DNA of 64,000 nucleotides from JACDBZ01 sp038233215. GTDB lineage: Bacteria > Chloroflexota > Limnocylindria > QHBO01. Positions 39,836-47,989 of this stretch are shown here, piece by piece. The first letter of the stretch is position 1, and the number at the start of each line of letters is the position of its first letter. A program made the position numbers and the translations under genes. A model generated the notes under the pieces. The model searched no databases. It was given only the letters and a program-made list of their open reading frames with translations, and was not told the DNA's origin. The stretch lies in contig JBBSML010000010.1 of assembly GCA_038233215.1 (NCBI GenBank), positions 20,652 to 84,651 of the forward strand, in the 5' to 3' direction.

Positions 39836-41227
39836 TCAGGTCTGGCCCAGGAGCGGACCCGTCGGCGCGCGCTTCAGGAAGCGGCCCTCCCCGGCGGCAC
39901 CCAGCCATTCATCGCCGTCCACGATCACCTTGCCACGGGAAAGGACGATCTCGGCCCGCCCGGTCACCTCACGCCCCTCGTAGCATGAATAGTCGACATC
40001 CATGTGATGCGTGTCCGCGCTGATCGTGTGCTTTGCGGAAGGATCGTAGATGACGACGTCTGCATCGGCCCCGGCCGCGATGACGCCCTTGCGTCCAGAG
40101 AGTCCGAACATCCGGGCCGGGGCGGCGCTGATGACCTCGACCCATCGGTTCGGAGTCAGGTAGCCATCGGCCACGCCACCGGAGTGGAGCAGGTTCACGC
40201 GGTCCTCGACGCCGGGCAGGCCGTTCGGTACCTTCCGAAAGTCGCCCTCTCCAAGGTCCTTCTGGCCATGAAAGTCGAACGGGCAGTGATCGGTCGAAAC
40301 AACCTGAAGGTCATCCTTGGCGAGTCCCTTCCAGAGCTCGGCGGCGTGCTCCGCTGGACGCAGGGGCGGCGAGCACACGAACTTGGCGCCCTCGAAGCCG
40401 TTGCCCATGTCGTCGAGCGTGAGGAACAGGTACTGCGGACAGGTTTCGGCGTAGGCGGGCAGGCCTTCGTTTCTCGCGCGTCGAACCTCGTTGAGCGCCT
40501 CGATCGCGCTCAGATGAACGATGTAGACCGGCACGCCGGCCACCTGTGCCAGCCGGATGACGCGGTTGGTTGCCTCTCCCTCCATGACCGGCGAGCGAGA
40601 GGTGCCGTGATAATACGGATCGGTGTTGCCCGCCTCGACGTTCTGGGCGGCCACCACGTCGATCGCCAGCCCGTTCTCCGCATGCATGAGGATCAAGCCG
40701 CCGTTTTTGCCCGTCTGCTGCATGGCCCGAAAGATGGCGCCGTCATCGGAGTAGAAGACTCCGGGGTAGGCGGTGAAGAGCTTGAAGTCGGTAACGCCCT
40801 CGTCGACCAGGGTGTCCATCTCGGCGAGGGTCTCATCAGTGACGTCCGACATGATCATGTGGAATCCGTAGTCGATGCAGGCATTGCCTTCCGCCTTGGC
40901 ATGCCATGTATCGAGACCCTCGCGCAGCGCCTGGCCCTTGGACTGCACCGCGAAATCGATAATCGTCGTCGTCCCGCCAAAGGCCGCCGCACGCGTGCCG
41001 GTCTCGAAGGTGTCCTTGGCCGCGGTGCCTCCGAAAGGCAGCTCCATGTGCGTGTGCACGTCGATGGCACCGGGGATGACCCACTTGCCGGTGGCGTCGA
41101 CGGTCCGATCAGCCTCGACTCCAAGCTCCGTGCCGACGAGAGCGATCCGCTCCCCGTCGACCAGCACGTCCGCCCGTGTGGTGGCATCCGCGTTGACGAT
41201 CGTTCCACCCTTGATCAACGTGCGCAT
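39836..41227 (-). CDS. Dihydropyrimidinase / D-hydantoinase family enzyme
   Basis: A 463-residue cyclic amidohydrolase of normal length. The metal His pair is in DVHTHMELPFGG (His58, His60). Lys149 in VTDFKLFTAYPG is the site carboxylated in the family. LMHAENG, IVHLSAIEA and STDHCPFDF supply the remaining ligands and the catalytic Asp. It opens cyclic imides such as dihydrouracil or hydantoins. GGAGG lies 5 bases before ATG 41227, and TAGTGT and TAGGAT occur upstream in the leader. It is the likely first hydrolytic step of the pathway served by the nitrilase, aminotransferase and importer further right. Confidence 0.93.
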   Translation of the reverse strand: MRTLIKGGTIVNADATTRADVLVDGERIALVGTELGVEADRTVDATGKWVIPGAIDVHTHMELPFGGTAAKDTFETGTRAAAFGGTTTIIDFAVQSKGQALREGLDTWHAKAEGNACIDYGFHMIMSDVTDETLAEMDTLVDEGVTDFKLFTAYPGVFYSDDGAIFRAMQQTGKNGGLILMHAENGLAIDVVAAQNVEAGNTDPYYHGTSRSPVMEGEATNRVIRLAQVAGVPVYIVHLSAIEALNEVRRARNEGLPAYAETCPQYLFLTLDDMGNGFEGAKFVCSPPLRPAEHAAELWKGLAKDDLQVVSTDHCPFDFHGQKDLGEGDFRKVPNGLPGVEDRVNLLHSGGVADGYLTPNRWVEVISAAPARMFGLSGRKGVIAAGADADVVIYDPSAKHTISADTHHMDVDYSCYEGREVTGRAEIVLSRGKVIVDGDEWLGAAGEGRFLKRAPTGPLLGQT

Positions 41228-41320
41228 CGGTCCTCCTCTCCGAAGGGCTGGTCCGGGTCTCCCGGCTCATGGGCGACACTATCCTAGCGCTGCCCGCGAT
41301 GACTCCCGGGCGTCTGGGGT

Positions 41321-41980
41321 TTAGTCCCGTCCTGGCGACGTGGGGCCCGGAGCCCGCGAGATGTGGAGCACCTCGCCCACCGTCTCGAAGCCGATGCGCG
41401 CGTAGGTACCCTCTTCGGTCGCGGATTCGGCCATGAGGAAGACGGTGGTGGCGCCGACGAGACGCGCCTCTCGCGCCAGCCAGCGAACCATTCCCGTGGC
41501 GATCCCGCGCCGCCGGAACGGAGCCCGGACCCCGACCGCGGCGATCTCGGTGACACCTTCCTGGGGCTTGGAAAAGAGCCCTCCGCCCACCGCCTCTCCC
41601 CCATCCGTGACTCGCGCGAGGACGACGCGACCGCCATGCTCGATCGTACGGCCAATCCCCGCCCCACCGTCGGGGCCCGGCGGTCCCTCACCGTATGCCT
41701 CGTTCTGCGCGGCGACCGTTGCCTGAAGGTCCGCGGCGGGCACGTACTCGAAGCGTGGCAGCCGACCGCGCTGGTGATACGCGTCGGTGAGTGCGGCGAC
41801 GTCCGCGCTCGTCGGTACCGCGCCATCGTCGGGGATTGCGTAGTTCAGGAAACGAATCGGGTCAGCACTGGAGAAGCTCGCCAGGAACGGGCCGATCCGC
41901 ACCGTTTCGCGCGCAAGCGTGACCGAGGCGCGCAGATAGGCACTCACCCCCGCCCCGAGCGCTCGCTCGCCGGCAGTCAC
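41321..41980 (-). CDS. GNAT family N-acetyltransferase
   Basis: A 219-residue protein. The C-terminal GNAT domain has VTEIAAVGVRAPFRRRGIAT, the acetyl-CoA loop R-R-R-G-I-A, and a final IGFETVGEVLHI strand. The N-terminal half is a degenerate GNAT-like unit. The substrate is unknown. GTG 41980 overlaps the TGA of the truncated VOC fragment (GTGA), so translation probably depends on that fragment's ribosomes. Confidence 0.82.
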   Translation of the reverse strand: MTAGERALGAGVSAYLRASVTLARETVRIGPFLASFSSADPIRFLNYAIPDDGAVPTSADVAALTDAYHQRGRLPRFEYVPAADLQATVAAQNEAYGEGPPGPDGGAGIGRTIEHGGRVVLARVTDGGEAVGGGLFSKPQEGVTEIAAVGVRAPFRRRGIATGMVRWLAREARLVGATTVFLMAESATEEGTYARIGFETVGEVLHISRAPGPTSPGRD

Positions 41981-42123
41981 TTGACCCCGCCCAGACTGTC
42001 ATTGGTGAAGGAGCCGGGCGCGGCTTCCTCGAGATCGATCCCGAGGCCGTCGCGCCAGAGGCCGAGTGAGGCATCCGCATCGCGAGTGATTGGGCCGAAG
42101 CCAGCGACGATTGCGATGTTCAT
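41977..42123 (-). pseudogene. Truncated VOC gene: 48 N-terminal codons
   Basis: ATG 42123 opens a 48-codon frame that reads MNIAIVAGFGPITRDADASL and stops after F-T-N-D-S-L-G-G-V-K. By my count 30 of 48 residues equal the first 48 of the intact VOC protein at 42808-43248. The other two-thirds of the gene is gone. The promoter hexamer, start and coupling to the GNAT gene are intact, so it may now serve as a translated leader. Confidence 0.85.
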
Positions 42124-42129
42124 CGGCTC

Positions 42130-42135
42130 AGCCTA
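42130..42135 (-). promoter_or_regulatory. Leaderless -10 hexamer TAGGCT for the VOC fragment and GNAT
   Basis: TAGGCT, 6 bases before ATG 42123. Confidence 0.5.
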
Positions 42136-42165
42136 CGCCTTCCGCCGCTCTCCTGACCGCCGGCG

Positions 42166-42171
42166 TACCAT
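42166..42171 (+). promoter_or_regulatory. Leaderless -10 hexamer TACCAT for the HhH-GPD gene
   Basis: TACCAT, 6 bases before ATG 42178; divergent from the TAGGCT site at 42130. Confidence 0.5.
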
Positions 42172-42177
42172 TGCGCC

Positions 42178-42741
42178 ATGAAGACCGACCGCCTCTACTT
42201 CACAGGCGACGAGGAGGCCGATCGGCTGCTCGTCACCGAGCCGATGGCGCTGCTCATCGGATTCGCGCTCGACCAGCAGGTGCCAGTTCAGAAGGCCTTC
42301 TCCGGCCCGAAGGTGCTGCTCGGTCGTCTCGGAACGCTCGATGCCAGGAAGCTGGCCGCCCTCGATCCCGAGGAGATGGCGGCGGCGTCAAAGGGTCCGC
42401 CGGCCATTCATCGGTTCCCCGGCGCCATGGGCAAACGAGTCCAGGAGCTCGCGGCGTACGTGGCGGACACGTACGAGGGTGACGCTGCACGACTGTGGAC
42501 CGATGCGTCCGACGCGCGCGACCTCAAGAAACGCATTGCCGAATTGCCCGGATTCGGCGACATGAAGGTTGCATCGCTGTTCGCCGTGCTGGTCAAGCTT
42601 CTCGATGTTCGCCTTGCGGGCACCGAGAAGGACCTACCGACGCACCCGACCCTCGGCGACGTCGACTCGCCCGACGCGCTCGCCGAGTACCAGGCAACGA
42701 AGCGAGCGAAAAAGGCAGCCGACCGAGCTGCGAGCAGTTAA
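42178..42741 (+). CDS. HhH-GPD family protein (TIGR03252 type)
   Basis: A 187-residue helix-hairpin-helix protein. It starts MKTDRLYFTGDEEADRLLVT; FALDQQVPVQKAFSGP and a LPGFGDMKVASLFAVLVK hairpin match an uncharacterised HhH-GPD group common in Actinomycetota. The hairpin would bind DNA backbone. Unlike classical Nth/MutY glycosylases it has no iron-sulfur cluster cysteines and no clear Lys/Asp catalytic pair. A role in base repair is only suggested by the fold. The basic tail (KRAKKAADRAAS) may aid DNA binding. Confidence 0.82.
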   Translation: MKTDRLYFTGDEEADRLLVTEPMALLIGFALDQQVPVQKAFSGPKVLLGRLGTLDARKLAALDPEEMAAASKGPPAIHRFPGAMGKRVQELAAYVADTYEGDAARLWTDASDARDLKKRIAELPGFGDMKVASLFAVLVKLLDVRLAGTEKDLPTHPTLGDVDSPDALAEYQATKRAKKAADRAASS

Positions 42742-42807
42742 ATCCTGACGTTGTGTCGTCCTGGGCTGGAGGTTGTCGCGCTTCCAGACCTCGTGCCGTG
42801 AGGTTGA

Positions 42808-43248
42808 CTACGACTCGGTGATCTGTTCGTCCGGTCGATCGTGCATCCACGGCGTGAAGGTAATGCCGACGAGCAGTCCCTCGGGGCTGAGCAGACGCGC
42901 CGTCGTCTGGCCCCAGGGTTCCTCGTGGGCCTCGCGCAGCACCCGATGCCCCGCGTTGGCCATCTCGGCGATGGCGACGGAAACCGCTTCGGCTGACTCG
43001 ACGTCAAGCTCCATCCAGGCCTGCGGGGCGGGCAGCTCTTCCGGCCAATCGAGCGAGCCAAACGTCGCCTCCGCAGCCTGCGCCAACGGCCACATGGCAA
43101 ATGCCTTCACGCCCTCCAGGCTGTCGTTGGTGAAGTAGCCGGGCGCCGGTTCCTCGAACTGGATTCCGATGCCGTCACCCCAGAAGGCGCGGGACGTATC
43201 CGTTTCGCGAATGATCGGTCCGAAGCCCGCGACGAAGCCAACCTTCAT
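42808..43248 (-). CDS. VOC superfamily protein
   Basis: A 146-residue glyoxalase-fold protein starting MKVGFVAGFGPIIRETDTSR, ending with a LLSPEGLLVGITFTPWMH strand that holds a likely metal-site position. The function is unknown. It is the intact relative of the truncated fragment at 41977-42123. ATG 43248 shares bases with the TGA that the neighbouring frameshifted VOC gene would have (ATGA), so the two once formed a coupled pair. Confidence 0.82.
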   Translation of the reverse strand: MKVGFVAGFGPIIRETDTSRAFWGDGIGIQFEEPAPGYFTNDSLEGVKAFAMWPLAQAAEATFGSLDWPEELPAPQAWMELDVESAEAVSVAIAEMANAGHRVLREAHEEPWGQTTARLLSPEGLLVGITFTPWMHDRPDEQITES

Positions 43249-43618
43249 CCGGGCCCATCCTTCGGGAGCGACTTCAGGACGCAGAAATCATTGCCCTCCA
43301 CATCGGCCATGACCACCCACGCCACGTCCCCTTGACCGATGTCGGCGCGGCTCGCGCCGAGGCCATCCGCCGAATGACTTCGGCGGTCTGATCGTCGGGT
43401 GCGAGGTCGAAGTGCCATCGGTTCTTCACGCGTTTATCGTCCGGATTGCGCATGAAGAGCACCGGGAAGACGCCTGGCTCTCGCTCGTCAAACGGGGCGA
43501 TCATCATCTGGTCGTCAGACTCAAACAGGATCGGCCACTCGAGCGCGGCGGACCAGAACTCCGCCACACGCTTCGGGTCATGGCAATCGACGCTCAGAGA
43601 ATTGATGGCGACAGTCAT
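43245..43618 (-). pseudogene. VOC superfamily gene with a frameshift near its 3' end
   Basis: ATG 43618 gives MTVAINSLSVDCHDPKRVAE, FWSAALEWPI and then a normal VOC body to EVIRRMASA at about 43355. There the family frame changes: the next frame continues SRADIGQGDVAWVVMADVEG and NDFCVLKSLPKDGPG, ending at TGA 43247-43245, which overlaps the next VOC start as ATGA. Without the shift the product would be about 124 residues. As it stands, translation runs out of frame to 43274. A single-base change, or a sequencing error, explains it. Confidence 0.85.
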
Positions 43619-43624
43619 GCGCTG

Positions 43625-43630
43625 ATGCTA
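43625..43630 (-). promoter_or_regulatory. Leaderless -10 hexamer TAGCAT for the VOC pair
   Basis: TAGCAT, 6 bases before ATG 43618. Confidence 0.5.
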
Positions 43631-43661
43631 GCAGCGACTTCGTGAAAGCCGCCGTCAGGAA

Positions 43662-44759
43662 TCAGAGACGGAAGCGGAGGGTCGCGCCGACACCCTCGAA
43701 ACGAAGCAGTGCCTGATGCTCGCGCACCACCTCGACGCGTGCATCGGTCAATGAAGCCTGCCGGATCAGCTCCGAGCGGAGATCCTCATCAATCGGCGCG
43801 GTCTCGTCGATGACGAGCTCGTCGACCTGGCCGGCCTCGAGCGCCGCCATGGTGGCATCCACGCCAGTCACGCCGAGATCACCCGAGGCACGGCCGGCTA
43901 TGGCGCGGTCGGCGACGTCCTGGCCCTCCGACTCTTCCAGCGCCGACAGGATCGGGGCTACCTCGGCCCGGACATCCTCCGTACTCGATCGCATCTGAAG
44001 CCGCGCGACGTGGTCGACCAGCGGTCGGACGGCTTCGGTGAGCTCTGCCTCCAGGATCGGAACGGCGCGCTCATCGCCGGCCAGGATCACGTGCTGTGGC
44101 CTCTCACGCTGGACGAGCCGCTCGATAGCGGCCGCAGCCTCCTGCGCGAACCGCTTGTCCTGCATATCGACGTGACGCTGATAGTTCGCTTGCGACCAGC
44201 CGCCCGTCTGGTGCCGCTCATGCTCCTCGGTGTCCTCATCCAGTCCCGGGCGCTCCTCCAGGCCGCCACGCCTGGTGATGAACAGCCTGCATGTGTTCGT
44301 ATCCACGACGGCCACCACGGCGCTGACGCTCTCGTCGAGCATGCGCGCGAGCTGAAAGAGGTCGGCGGTCGGACCTGCCGCGACCTGGGTCTCGAACTCG
44401 ATATGCGATCCGATGGCCTCCCACAGACCGATTCGATCGCAGGCAAAGACCGCGATGCCCTCGCTGTCATTGAGGTCCTCGCTTTCGAGCAGCGCGTCGA
44501 CCCGCGCACGATCCGCGTCGAATGAGTCGCGCGCTTCCGTATGCGGGTCGAGCGCCTCAGCGATGGCGTTCAGACGGTCACGGACGATGGTGAGCTCGTT
44601 CCGCTCACCGGGACGCTCGCCGTGGGCCTCGGGACGGATATCAACATAGAGGCTCAGGATCGGTGCTTCGGTCGAGGCGGCCTCGGCGAGGCGGCGCATC
44701 AGCTTTTTGAGCGCAGCCTGATCAGGCCCAAGCTTGGTGGTGGTGGGGGTGGCGGTCAT
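43662..44759 (-). CDS. Archaeal-type release factor-like protein (Vms1/baeRF family)
   Basis: A 365-residue protein of the eRF1-like superfamily found in bacteria. The first domain (residues 1-150) has ILSLYVDIRPEAHGERPGER. The central domain has TCRLFITRRGGLEE and the key GGWSQANYQRHVDMQDKRFA segment, where eRF1/Vms1 proteins carry their catalytic loop; Q and H/R residues replace a GGQ. The last domain resembles L7Ae/eRF1 domain 3. Relatives such as Vms1/Ankzf1 cleave peptidyl-tRNA on stalled ribosomes. I place the start at ATG 44759; upstream sequence overlaps the divergent membrane gene's promoter. Confidence 0.78.
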   Translation of the reverse strand: MTATPTTTKLGPDQAALKKLMRRLAEAASTEAPILSLYVDIRPEAHGERPGERNELTIVRDRLNAIAEALDPHTEARDSFDADRARVDALLESEDLNDSEGIAVFACDRIGLWEAIGSHIEFETQVAAGPTADLFQLARMLDESVSAVVAVVDTNTCRLFITRRGGLEERPGLDEDTEEHERHQTGGWSQANYQRHVDMQDKRFAQEAAAAIERLVQRERPQHVILAGDERAVPILEAELTEAVRPLVDHVARLQMRSSTEDVRAEVAPILSALEESEGQDVADRAIAGRASGDLGVTGVDATMAALEAGQVDELVIDETAPIDEDLRSELIRQASLTDARVEVVREHQALLRFEGVGATLRFRL

Positions 44760-44810
44760 GGCTTGGCCCGGTGCAAGGCATGTGCCGCGTTGCGCGGCTC
44801 CGGGCCGTGC

Positions 44811-44816
44811 TAGATT
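44811..44816 (+). promoter_or_regulatory. Leaderless -10 hexamer TAGATT for the Pr6Pr gene
   Basis: TAGATT, 7 bases before GTG 44824. Confidence 0.5.
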
Positions 44817-44823
44817 TGCGGCC

Positions 44824-45444
44824 GTGAACGATCGGTTGCTCGCTCTCGTCCGGATCGCCTTCGGATTGCTCGTGACCGCAGCACTGGCCTTCCAGATCAG
44901 CACCCTGTTGGGCGAGGGCGTGTTCAATCCGACCCGGTTCTTCCTGTTCTTCACCGTTCTCTCGAACCTGTTCGCTGCCGCCGTGCTGCTGGAGGGTGGG
45001 CGGCGCCAGCTCACCTCGGCATCGCCCGTGCCGGACATGGTGCGCGGCGCTGCGGTGGTCTACATGACGGTCACCTACATCGTGTTCGCCGTCCTGCTGT
45101 CCGACCTCCAGGAACAGCTCCAAACGAACGTCGTGTGGGTGGACAGCGTGCTGCATCGGATCACGCCGGTGGTGATGCTGGTCGACTGGCTCGTCGCTCC
45201 ACCCCGTGCGCCGATCGCGTTGAGGCCCGCGTTGATCTGGCTCGCCTACCCGTTGGCCTGGACGACCTTCACGCTCATCCGAGGCGCCGTGGACGGCTGG
45301 TATCCGTATCCATTCCTGGACCCGGCCAATGGCGGCTATGGAGTCGTTGCGCTGTACGCGGTGGCCATCCTGGTCGGGTTCCTCGTCGTGACCTGGGCAG
45401 TGGCGGCCGTAGGCTCCGCCATGCGCGCGCGACGCTCCGACTGA
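44824..45444 (+). CDS. Pr6Pr family membrane protein
   Basis: A 206-residue protein with six predicted transmembrane helices. It matches the Pr6Pr/FAR-17a-like group: F-F-T-V-L-S-N-L-F after helix 2, VDSVLHRITPVVMLVDWLVA (a conserved His) and GWYPYPFLDP near the end. Eukaryotic relatives (AIG1/ADTRP) hydrolyse fatty-acid esters of hydroxy fatty acids using a Thr and this His. The bacterial role is unknown. The GTG start follows the TAGATT hexamer by 7 bases. Confidence 0.8.
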   Translation: MNDRLLALVRIAFGLLVTAALAFQISTLLGEGVFNPTRFFLFFTVLSNLFAAAVLLEGGRRQLTSASPVPDMVRGAAVVYMTVTYIVFAVLLSDLQEQLQTNVVWVDSVLHRITPVVMLVDWLVAPPRAPIALRPALIWLAYPLAWTTFTLIRGAVDGWYPYPFLDPANGGYGVVALYAVAILVGFLVVTWAVAAVGSAMRARRSD

Positions 45445-45450
45445 CCCAGG

Positions 45451-46455
45451 TCAGGCCGAGGCGACGGCGGACTCGCCGATGATGTCCGCCCCATACGCAT
45501 CGAGGCAATCCTCCTCCTCGCCGTTCATCAGGTAGATGTTGAACTGGGTGACGCCGGCCTCGTGCAGCTGCTCGAGGCGCTCCTTCTGCGCCGAGACGGG
45601 ACCGACGATCGCGAACCTATCCGTGATCTCATCGCTGACGAATCGCGCGTTGTCACTGCCCACCTCGGCGTGGTGGAGGTAGTTGTAGCCCTCGCGGTTC
45701 TCGACGTACTTCCACAGCGCCTCGGGCAGCTCGTCCTTCGGGTACTTGTTGATGAGATCGACCACGTGGTTGCTGACCAGCGCCGGGAACCATCGGACCT
45801 TGTCGCGGGCAATGGCGACGTCGTCGCTGACGTAGGCCGGGGCTGCGGCCATCACCTCGATCGCATCGGGGTCGCGTCCAGCTTCTTCGGCGGAGGCCCT
45901 GACGAAGGACATGCACCAGCGGATGATGTCGGGATCGGCGAGTTGGAGGATGATCCCGTCCGCGACGCGGCCGGCGGCCGCCAGCGCCATCGGTCCATAG
46001 CCGGCCACCCAGATGGGTACCGGTCCTCGAGTGACCCACGGCATCTGGATCTCGGTGCCGTCGAAAGTGACCGTTTCGCCGCCGGTCAGGGACCGGACCA
46101 CGCGGCAGCACTCCTCGAGGTACGCGACGGTGGTGGGCTTCTTGCCCATGACCCGCCGCGCTGAATCTCCTCGGCCGATGCCCAGGTCCATCCGGCCGCC
46201 GGTGATCTCGTTGAGGGTGGCGAGGGCGGAGGCCGTGACGGTGATGTCACGGGTCGCGGGGTTCGTCACGCACGTACCCAGGCGCATGTCGCTCGTTGCC
46301 GCGCCCATCAGGGTCAGCAGCGGATACGGGTCACGCCACAGGACGTGCGAGTCGAACATCCAGCCGTAGCTGAAGCCGTTCGCCTCGGCGCGCTTTGCCA
46401 GGTCGACGCTGCGGTCGAACCGATGATCCGGCTTGAGCGTGATCCCGAACTTCAT
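45451..46455 (-). CDS. LLM-class oxidoreductase, probably F420-dependent (TIGR03842-like)
   Basis: A 334-residue luciferase-like barrel protein starting MKFGITLKPDHRFDRSVDLA. It has GFSYGWMFDSHVLWRDPYPL, GTCVTNPATRDITVTASALA and GRMDLGIGRGDSARRVMGKK, with the phosphate site at VPIWVAGYGPMALAAAG. This subgroup is known to me from loci with hydantoinase and nitrilase genes, as here. The reaction is unknown; a ring reduction or oxygenation is possible. GGGAGG lies 10 bases before the ATG. A cupin gene sits 63 bases upstream. Confidence 0.88.
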   Translation of the reverse strand: MKFGITLKPDHRFDRSVDLAKRAEANGFSYGWMFDSHVLWRDPYPLLTLMGAATSDMRLGTCVTNPATRDITVTASALATLNEITGGRMDLGIGRGDSARRVMGKKPTTVAYLEECCRVVRSLTGGETVTFDGTEIQMPWVTRGPVPIWVAGYGPMALAAAGRVADGIILQLADPDIIRWCMSFVRASAEEAGRDPDAIEVMAAAPAYVSDDVAIARDKVRWFPALVSNHVVDLINKYPKDELPEALWKYVENREGYNYLHHAEVGSDNARFVSDEITDRFAIVGPVSAQKERLEQLHEAGVTQFNIYLMNGEEEDCLDAYGADIIGESAVASA

Positions 46456-46518
46456 GCGTTGCGTGCCTCCCTGGCGCTTCGGGACCTCGTCGGTGTCAGC
46501 TTTGACGCTGACGTCGCG

Positions 46519-46908
46519 CTAGGCGCCATCCGGCCCGTCCACGTTGATCGTCAGCTCGCCAGCACCGACGCGGATGAGAATCATGGACAGCTCTTCATCG
46601 CCGGCGCTCACATCGCGATGGACGACGAGCCCCGGCATGCGTGCGGTATCGCCGGGACCGACCTCGGCCGCTTCCCGGCCATGCTCGCCATACTCCCATC
46701 GCAGCACACCGGAGAGCACGCACGCGTAACTATCCCACTCCCCATGGTGATGCCAGCCCGATGACGCGCCGGGAGGGAGCCTGATGTAGCCGAGCCAGGC
46801 ACCAGCGTCGCTGAATGCCTCCTGGCCGGCACTGCCGGTCGGTAGGCCCGTGGCCGCACGGCGTTCATCACGGCGGACGAGCTGGACCGAGCGAGCTGGC
46901 TTGGTCAC
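46519..46908 (-). CDS. Cupin-domain protein
   Basis: A 129-residue single-cupin protein. Motif 1 is GWHHHGEWDSYACVLSG with the usual His and Glu ligands, and motif 2 is PGDTARMPGLVVHRD. It starts with the GTG at 46908 (VTKPARSVQLVRR); the longer reading from 46974 is built on the upstream direct repeats. The role is unknown: a small metal-dependent isomerase, dioxygenase or sensor. It precedes the LLM gene on the same strand and may be co-transcribed with it. Confidence 0.78.
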   Translation of the reverse strand: MTKPARSVQLVRRDERRAATGLPTGSAGQEAFSDAGAWLGYIRLPPGASSGWHHHGEWDSYACVLSGVLRWEYGEHGREAAEVGPGDTARMPGLVVHRDVSAGDEELSMILIRVGAGELTINVDGPDGA

Positions 46909-46919
46909 CGGATCATTGC

Positions 46920-46980
46920 CTCGCCGCACGCCCGTCGCGTGCGCAAGCCTCGCCGCATGCCCACTTCTCGCCACATGCCC
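46920..46980. repeat. Three 14-bp direct repeats upstream of the cupin gene
   Basis: CTCGCCRCAYGCCC occurs at 46920-46933, 46949-46962 and 46967-46980. The gene-free interval 46909-47066 otherwise holds only a GTAC-N5-GTAC sequence at about 46985-46996. The repeats could be regulator sites. Confidence 0.55.
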
Positions 46981-47066
46981 AATGTACGATGTGTACGCGG
47001 CTCATCGGCCGTCCAGGGCGAGCCATCTCTCGCGGCACCGCGACGCGTCGACGGTTTGGCATCGGG

Positions 47067-47915
47067 CTACGGGCGAACGAGGTCGTCGTACGCGTCCGGG
47101 CGTCGGTCGCGGTAGAACTGCCACAGCTGGCGCACCTCGGTCACCGTGTCCAAGTCGAGATCCCGAACGATCAGCTCCTCGTCGTGCGCGTCACCGACAT
47201 CCCCCACGAACTGGCCGCGCGGATCAACGAAGTAGGACTGGCCGTAAAAGTCGTTGTCGCCGAGTGGCTCGATGCCGACCCGGTTGATGGTTCCCACGTA
47301 ATAGCCGTTGGCGACGGCATGCGAGACCTGCTCGATCCGCCACAGATATTCGGACAGTCCGCGTGACGTGGCCGAGGGAATGAAGACCATCTCCGCGCCA
47401 TTCAACCCCAGCGCACGAGCGCCCTCCGGGAAGTGGCGGTCGTAGCAGATATAGACGCCGACCTTGCCCACCGCCGTGTCGAAGACCGGGTAGCCCATGT
47501 TGCCGGGGCGGAAGTAGAACTTCTCCCAGAAGCCCTTGACCTGCGGGATGTGGGTCTTGCGGTACTTGCCGAGGTACGTTCCGTCGGCGTCGATCACGGC
47601 CGCGGTGTTGTAGTAGATGCCCTGGGCGTGCTCGTCCTCCTCGTACATCGGGACGATCAGCACCATGCCCGTCTCTTTCGCCAGCTCCTGCATGCGCTTC
47701 GTCGTCGGGCCGTCCGGAATATGCTCGGTGTAGCTGAAGTACTGCGGATCCTGGACCTGGCAGAAGTAGGGCCCGTAGAAGAGCTCCTGGAAGCACATGA
47801 CCTTCGCGCCATCGGCCGCCGCCTTGCGGGCGTACTCGATGTGTTTTTCGATCATCGACTCCTTGTCGCCGGTCCACTCCGCCTGGAGCAGCGCCGCCCG
47901 GACGTTTCGCGCCAT
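47067..47915 (-). CDS. Nitrilase superfamily amidohydrolase, beta-ureidopropionase / N-carbamoyl amidase type
   Basis: A 282-residue enzyme with the complete Glu-Lys-Cys triad: Glu44 in FQELF, Lys120 in YRKTHIP and Cys157 in YICYDRHFPE. The IYYNTAAVIDADGTYLGKYR segment and the RGLSEYLWRIEQVSHAVANG region resemble N-carbamoylputrescine/beta-ureidopropionase enzymes, which split an N-carbamoyl amino compound to amine, CO2 and ammonia. It would take the ring-opened product of the dihydropyrimidinase. GGAGGG lies 8 bases before ATG 47915. Confidence 0.92.
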   Translation of the reverse strand: MARNVRAALLQAEWTGDKESMIEKHIEYARKAAADGAKVMCFQELFYGPYFCQVQDPQYFSYTEHIPDGPTTKRMQELAKETGMVLIVPMYEEDEHAQGIYYNTAAVIDADGTYLGKYRKTHIPQVKGFWEKFYFRPGNMGYPVFDTAVGKVGVYICYDRHFPEGARALGLNGAEMVFIPSATSRGLSEYLWRIEQVSHAVANGYYVGTINRVGIEPLGDNDFYGQSYFVDPRGQFVGDVGDAHDEELIVRDLDLDTVTEVRQLWQFYRDRRPDAYDDLVRP

Positions 47916-47989
47916 GAACTTCGACCCTCCGCGAGCCTGTAGGCTCGTACTGACGTCTGGATGGAAGCCGATACTCTACACCGGAGCCG

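Noticed and set aside
40004..41287. 427-codon plus-strand frame
   Set aside because: Antisense of the dihydropyrimidinase, which has all metal ligands and a strong ribosome site.
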